From WJMT01 sp964624145 (GTDB lineage Bacteria > Acidobacteriota > Aminicenantia > Aminicenantales > Aminicenantaceae), in NCBI GenBank assembly GCA_964624145.1, contig CAZUXT010000033.1:1-36177 (forward strand): a stretch of DNA of 36,177 nt. Direction: 5' to 3'. A model generated the notes under the pieces. The model searched no databases and was not told where the DNA came from. It worked only from the letters and a program-made list of their open reading frames with translations. Of this stretch, positions 16,063 through 23,725 are shown piece after piece. Position 1 is the stretch's first letter, and each line of letters opens with the position of its first letter. The translations under genes were made by a program, and so were the position numbers.

Positions 16063-16470
16063 ATGACTGAAAAAATACATCATATAGGCATTGCGGTCAA
16101 TGACATTCAAAAGAGCCTCAACAAATGGGGGCAGTATTTGACATTTAAAACAGGAGACATAGAAGAAATAAACACAAGGGGCGTAAAAGTGGCGACCCTG
16201 GGATTTGATGAGGGGCCTTTGATTGAACTTCTTGAGGCAGTGGGAAGCGGATCGCCGATAAGAAAATTCATAGACAAGCACGGAGAAGGAATCCACCACA
16301 TTTGTTTCCAAACAGATGACCTGGACCTTAAAGTCAAGGAACTCAAGAAAAAAGGAGTCCGTTTTGTTCAGGAAAATCCTGTTTTAGGAGCCGGTGGGAG
16401 CCGTATCATTTTTATCCATCCGGATAATCTCAATGGAGTGCTCATTGAGCTAAAGGAAGAGAAAGAATAA
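16063..16470 (+). CDS. mce: Methylmalonyl-CoA epimerase
   Basis: Interconverts (R)- and (S)-methylmalonyl-CoA, linking propionyl-CoA carboxylation or transcarboxylation to the B12-dependent mutase. The 135-residue protein is a vicinal-oxygen-chelate fold with paired repeats. Metal ligands are visible: His7 (IHHIGIAV), His79 (GIHHICFQTDD) and Glu129 (GVLIELKE), with PLIELLEAVG and GSPIRKFIDKHGEGIHHI also characteristic. It starts immediately after the meaB stop. The pairing of meaB and mce is widely conserved and supports both calls. The 3' end is 6 bases from the convergent kinase gene, with no terminator in between. Confidence 0.96.
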   Translation: MTEKIHHIGIAVNDIQKSLNKWGQYLTFKTGDIEEINTRGVKVATLGFDEGPLIELLEAVGSGSPIRKFIDKHGEGIHHICFQTDDLDLKVKELKKKGVRFVQENPVLGAGGSRIIFIHPDNLNGVLIELKEEKE

Positions 16471-16476
16471 TCCAGG

Positions 16477-19400
16477 TCAATTAGCAGGCTTTATTTTTTT
16501 CAGTGTGATGGTTATTTTCAGCCCTGCGGGTGTGTTCGGGGAGGCTTTGATGCTTCCACCGTGGTCTTCAAGTATTTTTTTTGCGATGGGAAGTCCTAAT
16601 CCTGTGCCTCCTTCTTTGGTTGAAAAATAGGGCTCAAAGATCGTATCCAGCATGTTTTTCTTGATACCCTGTCCGGTGTCACTTATTTTAAGATGGATTT
16701 CATTGTTCTTGGAAGAAGCCTTGATCTCGATCACTCCCTTGTCTTTAATGGATTCTATGGCATTGGTAAGGATGTTTCTGAAAACCGTTTTAATTTTTGC
16801 TTTATCTCCGGAAAAAAACAGATCCTGTTTTTGAAATGTTTCTTTAAATGTGATTCTTTCCGATAAAATACTTTTATAGGGATCTATGGTCTCTTTTATT
16901 GTTTCTTTCAGATCTAAGGTTTCTTTTTGCAATGAGGCTTTTTTAGATGTTTCTAAGAAATCCTGTGCTATTTTTCTGAGATTGTCCACTTCCATGACTA
17001 TGTATGATGTTGATTCTTTCAGTACTTTTTCGAAATCCTCTTTATTATCTTCATACACTGTCAGGAGGTGTTCGGCGGATAGCTGTATCGGAGTCAGCGG
17101 ATTTTTTATTTCATGCGCTACCTTTCTGGCCATTTCAGCCCATGCTATTTTTTTACTGATGTCTGCAAGTTCCTGCTGGTGTTTTCTAAGGCTTTTCACC
17201 ATTGTATTAAAACCGTTGATCAGAGTTTTCATCTCGTCTTTCTTTTTGTAATCAATGGACACTTTAAGATTTCCTAAACTGACTTCTCTTGTCCCTGAAA
17301 GGAGACTTTTGATGGGATTGAGAATCATATCTCCTATTCCTTTTGCCACAACGAGGACAGCAGCTATGAAGAAGAATGAAATGAACACAAGGAATTCGAA
17401 AAGTTCATAAGAAAATGTTGATATTTCTTCCTGTTCAAGGGGAAACGGGAGAGAAATCAAAACGAAAGAGTCCTGAAATTCATAAGGAATAGTCAGAGTA
17501 TGAAAGGAATATTCTCCTATTTTTTGCGTCTGAGTGTAAAACGGATTGTTCTCGTACCTGGCTTTATAATAGATATTGCCGTCAATGAGTTCGGGAAGGA
17601 TACCGTAGTCAAAAAATTCCCTGTGGCTTGATGAAGCCAGTTTTCCGTTTACATAAAGGTTCACGTCATTTGATATGGTCGAGCTGATCCACATGACCAT
17701 TTCATCCGGAGGTATGGTCACACTCAAATTTTCTTCCTGTTGGAAAAAAATAAAATCTTCCATGACACTGTTGGCGAATTTTGCCTGAACTTCTGCCTCT
17801 TCAGTTATTTTCTGTGTGAAAATCTGCGAAAAGAAGTTCCTGGTCAAAAGAGAGAACAGAAGAAGGGGGAGAAGAGACACAACGATAAATGATATATAAA
17901 CCCGGTTAGAGAAAGACCAAAAAGGGTTTTTGAATTTTTTTCTATGAGAGGCAGAAAAATAGGCAAGGGCAGCGATTGATACAAGGAAGAGATAGGAAAA
18001 AAATGTGATCAAAAAATCGACTGAGTGAGTCATAAAAGATTTTTCGGGTATGAAAAGTGAATAAATAGAGTCTCCCTTGACAAAATAGATGCTTTTGTAT
18101 TTTTTCCCTTTATCTGAGAAAACAGCCCAAACAGATTGGTCTGAGGAGCGGATCTCATCCAGGTATTTTGAAGGGATACCTTTAGATATGTTATTCGGAT
18201 TGAATACCGGTTTTCCTTGAGGATTGAAAATAGCAAATCCCAGGTTGATGTGTTTTAGAGAAGGAATGGAAGAGGCTCTTGTGAGCTCGAAATAAGGATT
18301 TGCAGAATAAAGAAAAGGAAGCATCTCGTGTCCGACAGAGAGCGAAAGAATGGTCCTTCCGATAATGTGATCATTTTCCATCCAGTCTTTATAACCGGTA
18401 AGAAATCGCTTCTCCTCTCCTAAAAACGGAACACTCTGGTTAATGATGGTCCAGTTCTCACTAAAGGGAAGGTCGATCCCATTTTGCAGATTCGGAATAT
18501 TCAGTGAGAATCTGGAAATGATATTTCCGTCAGGACCGAGCATCTCTAAGCTTGAGTACCAGTTAAATTTTGAGATGAGGGTCCTTTCCCAGAGAGAGGC
18601 AGCTATTTCCGGAGGATTATGATGATGGAAAAAAGACAGTATCTGGTTTTGATTTTCATTTATTTCCTGTATTGATTCCTGAATGAGAAATACGGCCCAA
18701 TCCTCCTGTGTTGTGACGGTGTATCTTAGGGAGTGCTCTAATATGGCTTTCTTTTTATCAATGCTTATGAAATGGAGGGAGGAGTGGATAAAAAGAACTG
18801 ATATCACAAAGGCTGAAAACAGGAATCTTTTTCTTTTTTTGAGACCGGGGAAATAAATCAGTGCAAAAAGAAGAAACAGGACAGCTGCCTGAAGGCCGAA
18901 GATAAGGGCGGGGTTTTTCCCCTGATGAATAATGACATAAGCGCACATCGTGACAAGCAGTGCGGTAAAAGGGATGAACTTGTTTGGAGAATAAAAACAA
19001 ATTGTTTTTACGGCCATATAAATCAAGACAAAGAAGCTGAAGACAAAGAGTATGATGCTGATATGCAGAAGAATAAAGCTGGGCTGTAAAGAGACACGCA
19101 ACAATGCCTGTTTTGCATTGAAGGCCAGCCTGTAAAGAAGCTGATGCAAAAGGAAGATAAGAAATACGGATATTACAGAGGATAAAAAGCTCAGCATGAT
19201 GCTTAAAGGGGCTGATGCCTTACGGGTCTTGGTTTTTATGGATTTATTGAATAAAGACAGTAGAAAGACAAGCAAGGATGCGAGCAGAAGAGAGGTTAAA
19301 AATATATCAGCAGGTGATTTTGTGAGGTTGGCCAGGCAGATAAAACTTGCTGAATCAGGGGAAAAAATCGTCAAGGATTGAACAGGTCCGAGACCGCTTA

Positions 19401-20376
19401 CGGGAAGGAAAATCAGGCGGATAGCGATCATGATCACTATGACGGTAATTTTCTGAACCAGATTGAATTCTTTGGATATCCAGGAACGCCTTATTATGTA
19501 TATCAGAAGCAAAATCAGAGACAGGATTGAGAGAAGATAAAACCCAAGCCATAGGTTCTGTTTTTGAGTGGAGATTATTGAGGTCAGGGGAGGCGAACTC
19601 AGAGTTATCGTGGCCATTATATGACCTTGTTCGTTTCTCAGGGGGAAAAACATGGTTTGTATCTCATTCTGAAGTCTCGGCTGTCCTATATACTCATCAT
19701 TGTATTTTTTGAATATCCTTTCAAAACCGGATATGTCATCCCTGAAATCCCAGTAATCGATTTTACAGTCGGCCATTAAATGGTTTTTAAGGAAATGATG
19801 TTCCTGCAGATACTGGGCTTTAAACTGGGGTAAAAATGCCAGCAAATAATAAAAGACGACGGAATGCCCTTTATTGTTTGTATTAACTGAGACCACATAT
19901 ACGGATGCTTTGTCTTTTATTAAGAATGTTTGTTTTTCCCGGTAGTATCCATTTATATCTGAAAAAAGGATTTGCCGGACATCTATGACTTTGCCATCCC
20001 ATATTTTAAGCTGTTTTGATGCGTCATAATAAGCTATTCCCTCTTTGTTTTTATTTATTTGGAATTTTTCAAGAAAGGTGAAGATCCTCTCTTCTTCGTC
20101 CGGCAGAGCCGTGCTGTCCAGGATATCGTGTTTGCTGAGAACCTGATTGATAATGGAAGAGAATTCCGTTTTAATGGCATGAGATTTGTTTCGCAGCCGG
20201 TCAAAGCTCTTTTGATTGTAATTCGAAGAAATCAATATCGGGTAGGCCAGCCATAAAAGAAAGAGAACAGCACAAAGGGCCGTTGATGTGAGAAAGCTGA
20301 ACAGCAGAACTCTGTTTTTTTGTTTGTCTTTACTTTGATTCAAATTCGTGCTGCTTTTATTTCTATGATTTTCCAT
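16477..20376 (-). CDS. Very large multi-sensor histidine kinase (NtrY-like C-terminus)
   Basis: A 1299-residue membrane kinase. Predicted order: TM about 23-50, extracytoplasmic region 51-273, a block of about eight membrane helices (275-536), a second extracytoplasmic region (about 538-783), two helices (785-845), a third extracytoplasmic region (about 848-985), a helix, then HAMP. The catalytic end follows: H-box ARKVAHEIKNPLTPIQ with His1088, N-box FRNILTNAIESI, G1 ISDTGQGI and G2 GGTGLGLPIAKK. All kinase motifs are intact, so it should autophosphorylate. No response regulator gene is adjacent. Its start lies 37 bases inside the upstream DUF4783 gene, suggesting coupled translation. It ends 6 bases from mce on the other strand. 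The ligand is unknown. Confidence 0.9.
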   Translation of the reverse strand: MENHRNKSSTNLNQSKDKQKNRVLLFSFLTSTALCAVLFLLWLAYPILISSNYNQKSFDRLRNKSHAIKTEFSSIINQVLSKHDILDSTALPDEEERIFTFLEKFQINKNKEGIAYYDASKQLKIWDGKVIDVRQILFSDINGYYREKQTFLIKDKASVYVVSVNTNNKGHSVVFYYLLAFLPQFKAQYLQEHHFLKNHLMADCKIDYWDFRDDISGFERIFKKYNDEYIGQPRLQNEIQTMFFPLRNEQGHIMATITLSSPPLTSIISTQKQNLWLGFYLLSILSLILLLIYIIRRSWISKEFNLVQKITVIVIMIAIRLIFLPVSGLGPVQSLTIFSPDSASFICLANLTKSPADIFLTSLLLASLLVFLLSLFNKSIKTKTRKASAPLSIMLSFLSSVISVFLIFLLHQLLYRLAFNAKQALLRVSLQPSFILLHISIILFVFSFFVLIYMAVKTICFYSPNKFIPFTALLVTMCAYVIIHQGKNPALIFGLQAAVLFLLFALIYFPGLKKRKRFLFSAFVISVLFIHSSLHFISIDKKKAILEHSLRYTVTTQEDWAVFLIQESIQEINENQNQILSFFHHHNPPEIAASLWERTLISKFNWYSSLEMLGPDGNIISRFSLNIPNLQNGIDLPFSENWTIINQSVPFLGEEKRFLTGYKDWMENDHIIGRTILSLSVGHEMLPFLYSANPYFELTRASSIPSLKHINLGFAIFNPQGKPVFNPNNISKGIPSKYLDEIRSSDQSVWAVFSDKGKKYKSIYFVKGDSIYSLFIPEKSFMTHSVDFLITFFSYLFLVSIAALAYFSASHRKKFKNPFWSFSNRVYISFIVVSLLPLLLFSLLTRNFFSQIFTQKITEEAEVQAKFANSVMEDFIFFQQEENLSVTIPPDEMVMWISSTISNDVNLYVNGKLASSSHREFFDYGILPELIDGNIYYKARYENNPFYTQTQKIGEYSFHTLTIPYEFQDSFVLISLPFPLEQEEISTFSYELFEFLVFISFFFIAAVLVVAKGIGDMILNPIKSLLSGTREVSLGNLKVSIDYKKKDEMKTLINGFNTMVKSLRKHQQELADISKKIAWAEMARKVAHEIKNPLTPIQLSAEHLLTVYEDNKEDFEKVLKESTSYIVMEVDNLRKIAQDFLETSKKASLQKETLDLKETIKETIDPYKSILSERITFKETFQKQDLFFSGDKAKIKTVFRNILTNAIESIKDKGVIEIKASSKNNEIHLKISDTGQGIKKNMLDTIFEPYFSTKEGGTGLGLPIAKKILEDHGGSIKASPNTPAGLKITITLKKIKPAN

Positions 20377-20780
20377 TGTTCAGGCTTTTTTTTGCCGGCT
20401 TTTTCTGATTTTTTCAAGAGGAAAAAAACATGATAAACATACTGATTGTTGTTGTTTTTATCCTTAAAAGACCATCTTGATTTAAAAATGGTGTTGTCGT
20501 TCTGCAGCTCTCTTTCTTCTGATAGAGAGTAGAATTCAAAGGTCGGATAGTTTGAGAAAATCTTCTGGAAAAGAAAGTAAGCCTGCTGGTCAGTGAGTTG
20601 ATCGGAAAAAGAAATCGGTTCTGGGAATGAAAGATTGATATGGCTCCCCGAGGGGAAAAGCAGATAGAGCTGAGACGCGTTGTTTTGAAGGAAGGCTCTT
20701 TCGATTTTTTTAGAGACCGCGTTTGATTGAGGGGTCAAGAGGGAAAAAATCAGGGTCAATATGATTGTTAACTGACTCAT
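20340..20780 (-). CDS. Secreted DUF4783 family protein
   Basis: 146 residues with a signal peptide (MSQLTIILTLIFSLLTPQSN, cleavage near SNA-V). The mature part resembles the DUF4783 NTF2-like fold: AFLQNNASQLYLLFP, DQQAYFLFQKIFSNYPTFEF, then a strand-rich half ending VYHVFFLLKKSEK and WKIIEIKAARI. Family function is unknown. It directly precedes and overlaps the large sensor kinase by 37 bases, so the two are almost certainly co-expressed. An accessory role in periplasmic sensing is possible but not shown. The start has no evident Shine-Dalgarno sequence. Confidence 0.75.
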   Translation of the reverse strand: MSQLTIILTLIFSLLTPQSNAVSKKIERAFLQNNASQLYLLFPSGSHINLSFPEPISFSDQLTDQQAYFLFQKIFSNYPTFEFYSLSEERELQNDNTIFKSRWSFKDKNNNNQYVYHVFFLLKKSEKAGKKKPEQWKIIEIKAARI

Positions 20781-20812
20781 AAAAACATATTAACATAATA
20801 TTTTTTCTGTAG

Positions 20813-20840
20813 GAAGACCCTCGTTACGGGTTTTCTTTTT
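20813..20840 (+). terminator. Orphan terminator-like hairpin between divergent genes
   Basis: GAAGACCC (20813-20820), loop TCGTTAC, GGGTTTTC (20828-20835), then five T. Eight pairs with one G-T wobble. It reads as a plus-strand terminator, but no plus-strand gene lies upstream of it, so it could be an attenuator in the leader of the next gene or a remnant. Confidence 0.35.
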
Positions 20841-20927
20841 GGTGGCACGTTCCCTTTCTTAACATCGGAGGGAAAAAAGGTTAAAATAATCACAGAAGGA
20901 CTGAGTCATACAGGTAAGGAAGATTCC

Positions 20928-21365
20928 ATGTCTGAAAAACTTTCTTTTGGTGTTAAAAAGTCAAAGGAAGGAGCTCTGCACAGGAGGATGAAAAGGCTGA
21001 AAATTTATGAAAAGGACCTGGTAGAGAATTTTATTCGTTCAAGCGGGAAAGGAGGGCAGAGGACGAATAAGGTGGCCACATGTGTTTATTTAAAACACAT
21101 ACCCACGGGATTGGAGGTCAAGTGTCAAAAGGAAAGGCTGCAGTCCATAAACAGGTTTCTGGCAAGAAGGCTTCTTGCGGATAAGATCGAATCCATGATT
21201 CTGGGAAAACAGAGCAAGGAGCAGCAGAGGATTGAAAAGTTACGGCGTCAAAAAAGGAAGCGTTCCAAGAGAGCTAAAGAAAAAATGTTAGAGGAAAAAC
21301 AGAAGCAGTCCGAAAAAAAGAAAATGCGCAGCTATAAGCCCGAATCTGAGGATTTTGAAAGATAG
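20928..21365 (+). CDS. RF-1 domain (GGQ) peptide-release / ribosome-rescue factor
   Basis: 145 residues with the release-factor catalytic loop SSGKGGQRTNKVATCV (Gly42-Gly43-Gln44), which triggers hydrolysis of peptidyl-tRNA. A long, very basic C-terminal tail (about 95-145, rich in Lys/Arg) is of the sort that enters the empty mRNA channel of stalled ribosomes. There are no stop-codon-recognition domains, so it is not a normal RF1/RF2. The segment around the GGQ and HIPTGLEVKC resembles mitochondrial MTRFR (C12orf65) as much as bacterial ArfB. ATG 20928 is preceded by AAGGAAG. It stands alone 92 bases before the sigma factor gene. Confidence 0.85.
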   Translation: MSEKLSFGVKKSKEGALHRRMKRLKIYEKDLVENFIRSSGKGGQRTNKVATCVYLKHIPTGLEVKCQKERLQSINRFLARRLLADKIESMILGKQSKEQQRIEKLRRQKRKRSKRAKEKMLEEKQKQSEKKKMRSYKPESEDFER

Positions 21366-21456
21366 TGATTTTGATAAGTTCACTCAAAAGGAATAAATAA
21401 GACCCTATAAGAGTCTAATATAGAGAAGAGGTGAATTTTATACGGATTGAAATCGG

Positions 21457-22023
21457 ATGGATGAGAAGAAGCTCATATCTCTGGCTCGTGATGGTGATAA
21501 AGATGCTTTTAAAGAACTTGTCCTCAAATTCGAACCTCAAATAGCAGGTACTGTTATAGGTATGTTAGGTCCAGGGCCTGAAGCAGAGGATGTCGGGCAG
21601 GAGACTTTTGTAAGGTTTTACAGGTCTCTTCCAAAGTTTCGAGGTGAGTCTTCTTTAAGTACATATTTAACAAGGATCGCTATCAATCTTTGCCTTAATG
21701 TGATAAGAAAGCGAAAAATAAGAACGATGGTCTTCTTTCGAAAAACAAAATTGGAAGCCAACCAAACCAGGGATTCAGTAAATGCAGACAGTCTTTTTAT
21801 AGCAAAGGAACTCATTAATAAAGGACTGCAGATGCTTGATAACCGATTCCGGACTGTCATTATATTGAGGTATATGAATGGACACACATCGGAAGAAACA
21901 GCTGAGATTTTGAATATTCCTAAGGGAACAGTGATGTCCCGATTGGCCAGAGGTATGGACAAGTTAAAAGAGATACTCAAACCTTTGTATGAGGAAGAGA
22001 GTCACGGGAAGGGGGAAGGATGA
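21457..22023 (+). CDS. ECF-type RNA polymerase sigma factor
   Basis: 188 residues with the two ECF domains. Region 2 (about 17-88) includes GPEAEDVGQETFVRFYRSL and GESSLSTYLTRIAINL. Region 4 (about 125-178) has LDNRFRTVIILRYMNG and the helix-turn-helix TSEETAEILNIPKGTVMSRL. Such factors redirect RNA polymerase to envelope-stress or metal-response genes. ATG at 21457 lacks a clear Shine-Dalgarno sequence. The stop overlaps the next start (ATGA, 22020-22023), indicating coupled translation with a small membrane protein that is the likely anti-sigma partner. Confidence 0.93.
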   Translation: MDEKKLISLARDGDKDAFKELVLKFEPQIAGTVIGMLGPGPEAEDVGQETFVRFYRSLPKFRGESSLSTYLTRIAINLCLNVIRKRKIRTMVFFRKTKLEANQTRDSVNADSLFIAKELINKGLQMLDNRFRTVIILRYMNGHTSEETAEILNIPKGTVMSRLARGMDKLKEILKPLYEEESHGKGEG

Positions 22024-22334
22024 GAAAAAAAATAAAAGAGAGGATCAAAAATCAACTCAGAGTTTTTTCTCGCAGCTCTGATTTATCATTCAGTCCCGGT
22101 TTTTCGGAAGGAGTGATGGAGAGGATCAATGAGATAGAAAAGCGTGAACGAATGATGCTTGATTTTTATGGTTCGTTAAAAACAGTATTCAGGAAGATCG
22201 CACTCATTGGGGCTATAGTCCTTTTAGTGCTGCTATCCTATAACATTAAGATAGGGGATAATTTTTCAGAAGAGGAAGCGGTTTTTGCTTCAGACGCTGT
22301 TTACAATGAACTGCACAACCTTCCTCTGTTTTAA
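22020..22334 (+). CDS. Small single-pass membrane protein, candidate anti-sigma factor
   Basis: 104 residues: a basic N-terminal cytoplasmic part (about 1-57), one membrane helix (about 58-78, KIALIGAIVLLVLLSY) and a short acidic outer tail. Position and 4-base overlap with the ECF sigma gene point to an anti-sigma factor, but the HxxxCxxC zinc-binding signature of many ECF anti-sigmas is absent: there is no cysteine or histidine in the cytoplasmic part. I do not recognise a family. It is followed after 15 bases by the Spy/CpxP-like gene. Confidence 0.7.
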   Translation: MRKKIKERIKNQLRVFSRSSDLSFSPGFSEGVMERINEIEKRERMMLDFYGSLKTVFRKIALIGAIVLLVLLSYNIKIGDNFSEEEAVFASDAVYNELHNLPLF

Positions 22335-22349
22335 CATATGGAGCGGACT

Positions 22350-23006
22350 ATGAATATAAAGAACAAAGTAACTCTTTTAGTTATCATTGTCCTTATCACA
22401 GGAATTTTTATCGGAGTCATGCTGAATAGGATCATAATGCAGAATCGAATAGAAAAGGCTTTTTCGCGAATCAATCCGAACCGGATCCCCGCATTTTATG
22501 AGAGGATATTAGAGCCGGATACAGACACTTCATCTCAAATCCGCAGTATTCTTGCCAAGCATGCAAAAAAGATCAGAGGCATAAGAGAGGACTACCAGAA
22601 GAAGATGCAAAAGGCAAACCAATCCCTGTATAATGAGCTGGTTCCTTTCTTGACTCCCATCCAGAGGAAAAGATTCAATCAAAGATTGTTTATGCCGGGC
22701 ATGCCTTTTCGCTCCCCCGGCCGGTTTCCCGACAATTTCCATACGGGCGAGGCTTTTGATAAGGATGTGGATTTTTTAAAAAAAGAACTTTCTTTATCCG
22801 AAGAGCAGACAGCAAAAGTGAGAGAGATATTCAGCAAATACAGGATTCCCTTATGGACGCCAAGGCTAGAATTCAGAGGCATGAAAGATGATAAAATGCA
22901 TGAGGACATACTTCAACGTATTGAGGAAAGAGACAAGACCGTTAAAGAGGTCCTGGATCAAAGACAAAAGAAGCTTTATGATAAATTAAGAAAACAGGTC
23001 AATTGA
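22350..23006 (+). CDS. Membrane-anchored Spy/CpxP/ZraP-like periplasmic protein
   Basis: 218 residues: an N-terminal membrane helix (VTLLVIIVLITGIFIGVML, about 7-25) and an all-helical periplasmic part. Two LTxxQ-like repeats are seen (FLTPIQRKRF and LSLSEEQTAKV) with intervening Pro/Phe/Met-rich sequence. This fits the Spy/CpxP chaperones or the periplasmic heavy-metal-sensor group (PF13801-like), which often sit beside ECF sigma factors and modulate envelope or metal stress signalling. ATG 22350 was preferred to 22338 because GGAG lies 6 bases before it. Its last 8 bases overlap the convergent SGNH gene. Confidence 0.75.
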   Translation: MNIKNKVTLLVIIVLITGIFIGVMLNRIIMQNRIEKAFSRINPNRIPAFYERILEPDTDTSSQIRSILAKHAKKIRGIREDYQKKMQKANQSLYNELVPFLTPIQRKRFNQRLFMPGMPFRSPGRFPDNFHTGEAFDKDVDFLKKELSLSEEQTAKVREIFSKYRIPLWTPRLEFRGMKDDKMHEDILQRIEERDKTVKEVLDQRQKKLYDKLRKQVN

Positions 23007-23679
23007 TATATTTTTCAACAGCTGATTTCCATACAAGGTAGCCTGCTCCGGTCAGATGCAGGCCGTCGTTTGTATAGTCCGGATTGAGCTTTTGGTCTTT
23101 TGTCACAAAAAGGGAATATAAATCTATGTATGTGATATCATTTATGTTAGAGAAATTTTTTAAAGCCGTATTGATCCTGATTATCTCTTCTGTCTTGTTG
23201 ATGTGATTCTCGAAAATTTTAAAGTCCTTATTGACCGGGAGCAGGCTCTGGAGATAGATTTCCGTATCCGGTGATTTTCTATGGATGATTTTCACAATCT
23301 GTTCGATGTTGTAGACCACTTCTCTTTCGATTTTTCCGTCTGCCAGGTCATTTATGCCTATCATTAAAAATACCTTTAATGGTTTGGATTCTACGACTTC
23401 GGCCAGTCTGTGAAGAACTCCGGATGTGAGATCCCCGCTGATCCCTCTGTTGATGATTCTTTTATCCTGAAACATCTCTTCCCAGTTGCATCCGTCTGTT
23501 ATACTGTCTCCTAAAAAAATAATCTCATTTTCTGAATTAGGAAGCATCTTAAAGAGAGAAACACGTTGATGCCAGTAAGGGTAAAATGTGTTTTCATTTT
23601 CATATGGTTCCTGGCACGACAGACTGATGAAAACCATGAAAGCCGCAGCCAGTATTATTGATTGTTTTAGGTCCCGCAT
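22999..23679 (-). CDS. SGNH/GDSL-family hydrolase lipoprotein
   Basis: 226 residues. A lipoprotein leader ends SLSC with Cys22. The mature enzyme has the four SGNH blocks: GDSITDG with Ser59, NRGISGD, GIND with Asn110, and the C-terminal NDGLHLTGAGY carrying the catalytic Asp and His. Such enzymes are esterases, lipases or carbohydrate deacetylases acting outside the cytoplasm; the substrate is not evident. ATG 23679 follows GGAGGAG by 3-5 bases, while the upstream ATG 23691 lacks this. It is the last gene of the minus-strand series, 46 bases after the amidohydrolase. Confidence 0.88.
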   Translation of the reverse strand: MRDLKQSIILAAAFMVFISLSCQEPYENENTFYPYWHQRVSLFKMLPNSENEIIFLGDSITDGCNWEEMFQDKRIINRGISGDLTSGVLHRLAEVVESKPLKVFLMIGINDLADGKIEREVVYNIEQIVKIIHRKSPDTEIYLQSLLPVNKDFKIFENHINKTEEIIRINTALKNFSNINDITYIDLYSLFVTKDQKLNPDYTNDGLHLTGAGYLVWKSAVEKYIN

Positions 23680-23725
23680 ACTCTCCTCCAAAGAAATATT
23701 ATTTGAATTCAGCTAAGCGCCGGGC

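Noticed and set aside
16477..20376. Possible fusion or frameshift making the kinase too long
   Set aside because: The frame is continuous with one clean set of kinase motifs and regular membrane/outer alternation; no sign of joined partial genes.
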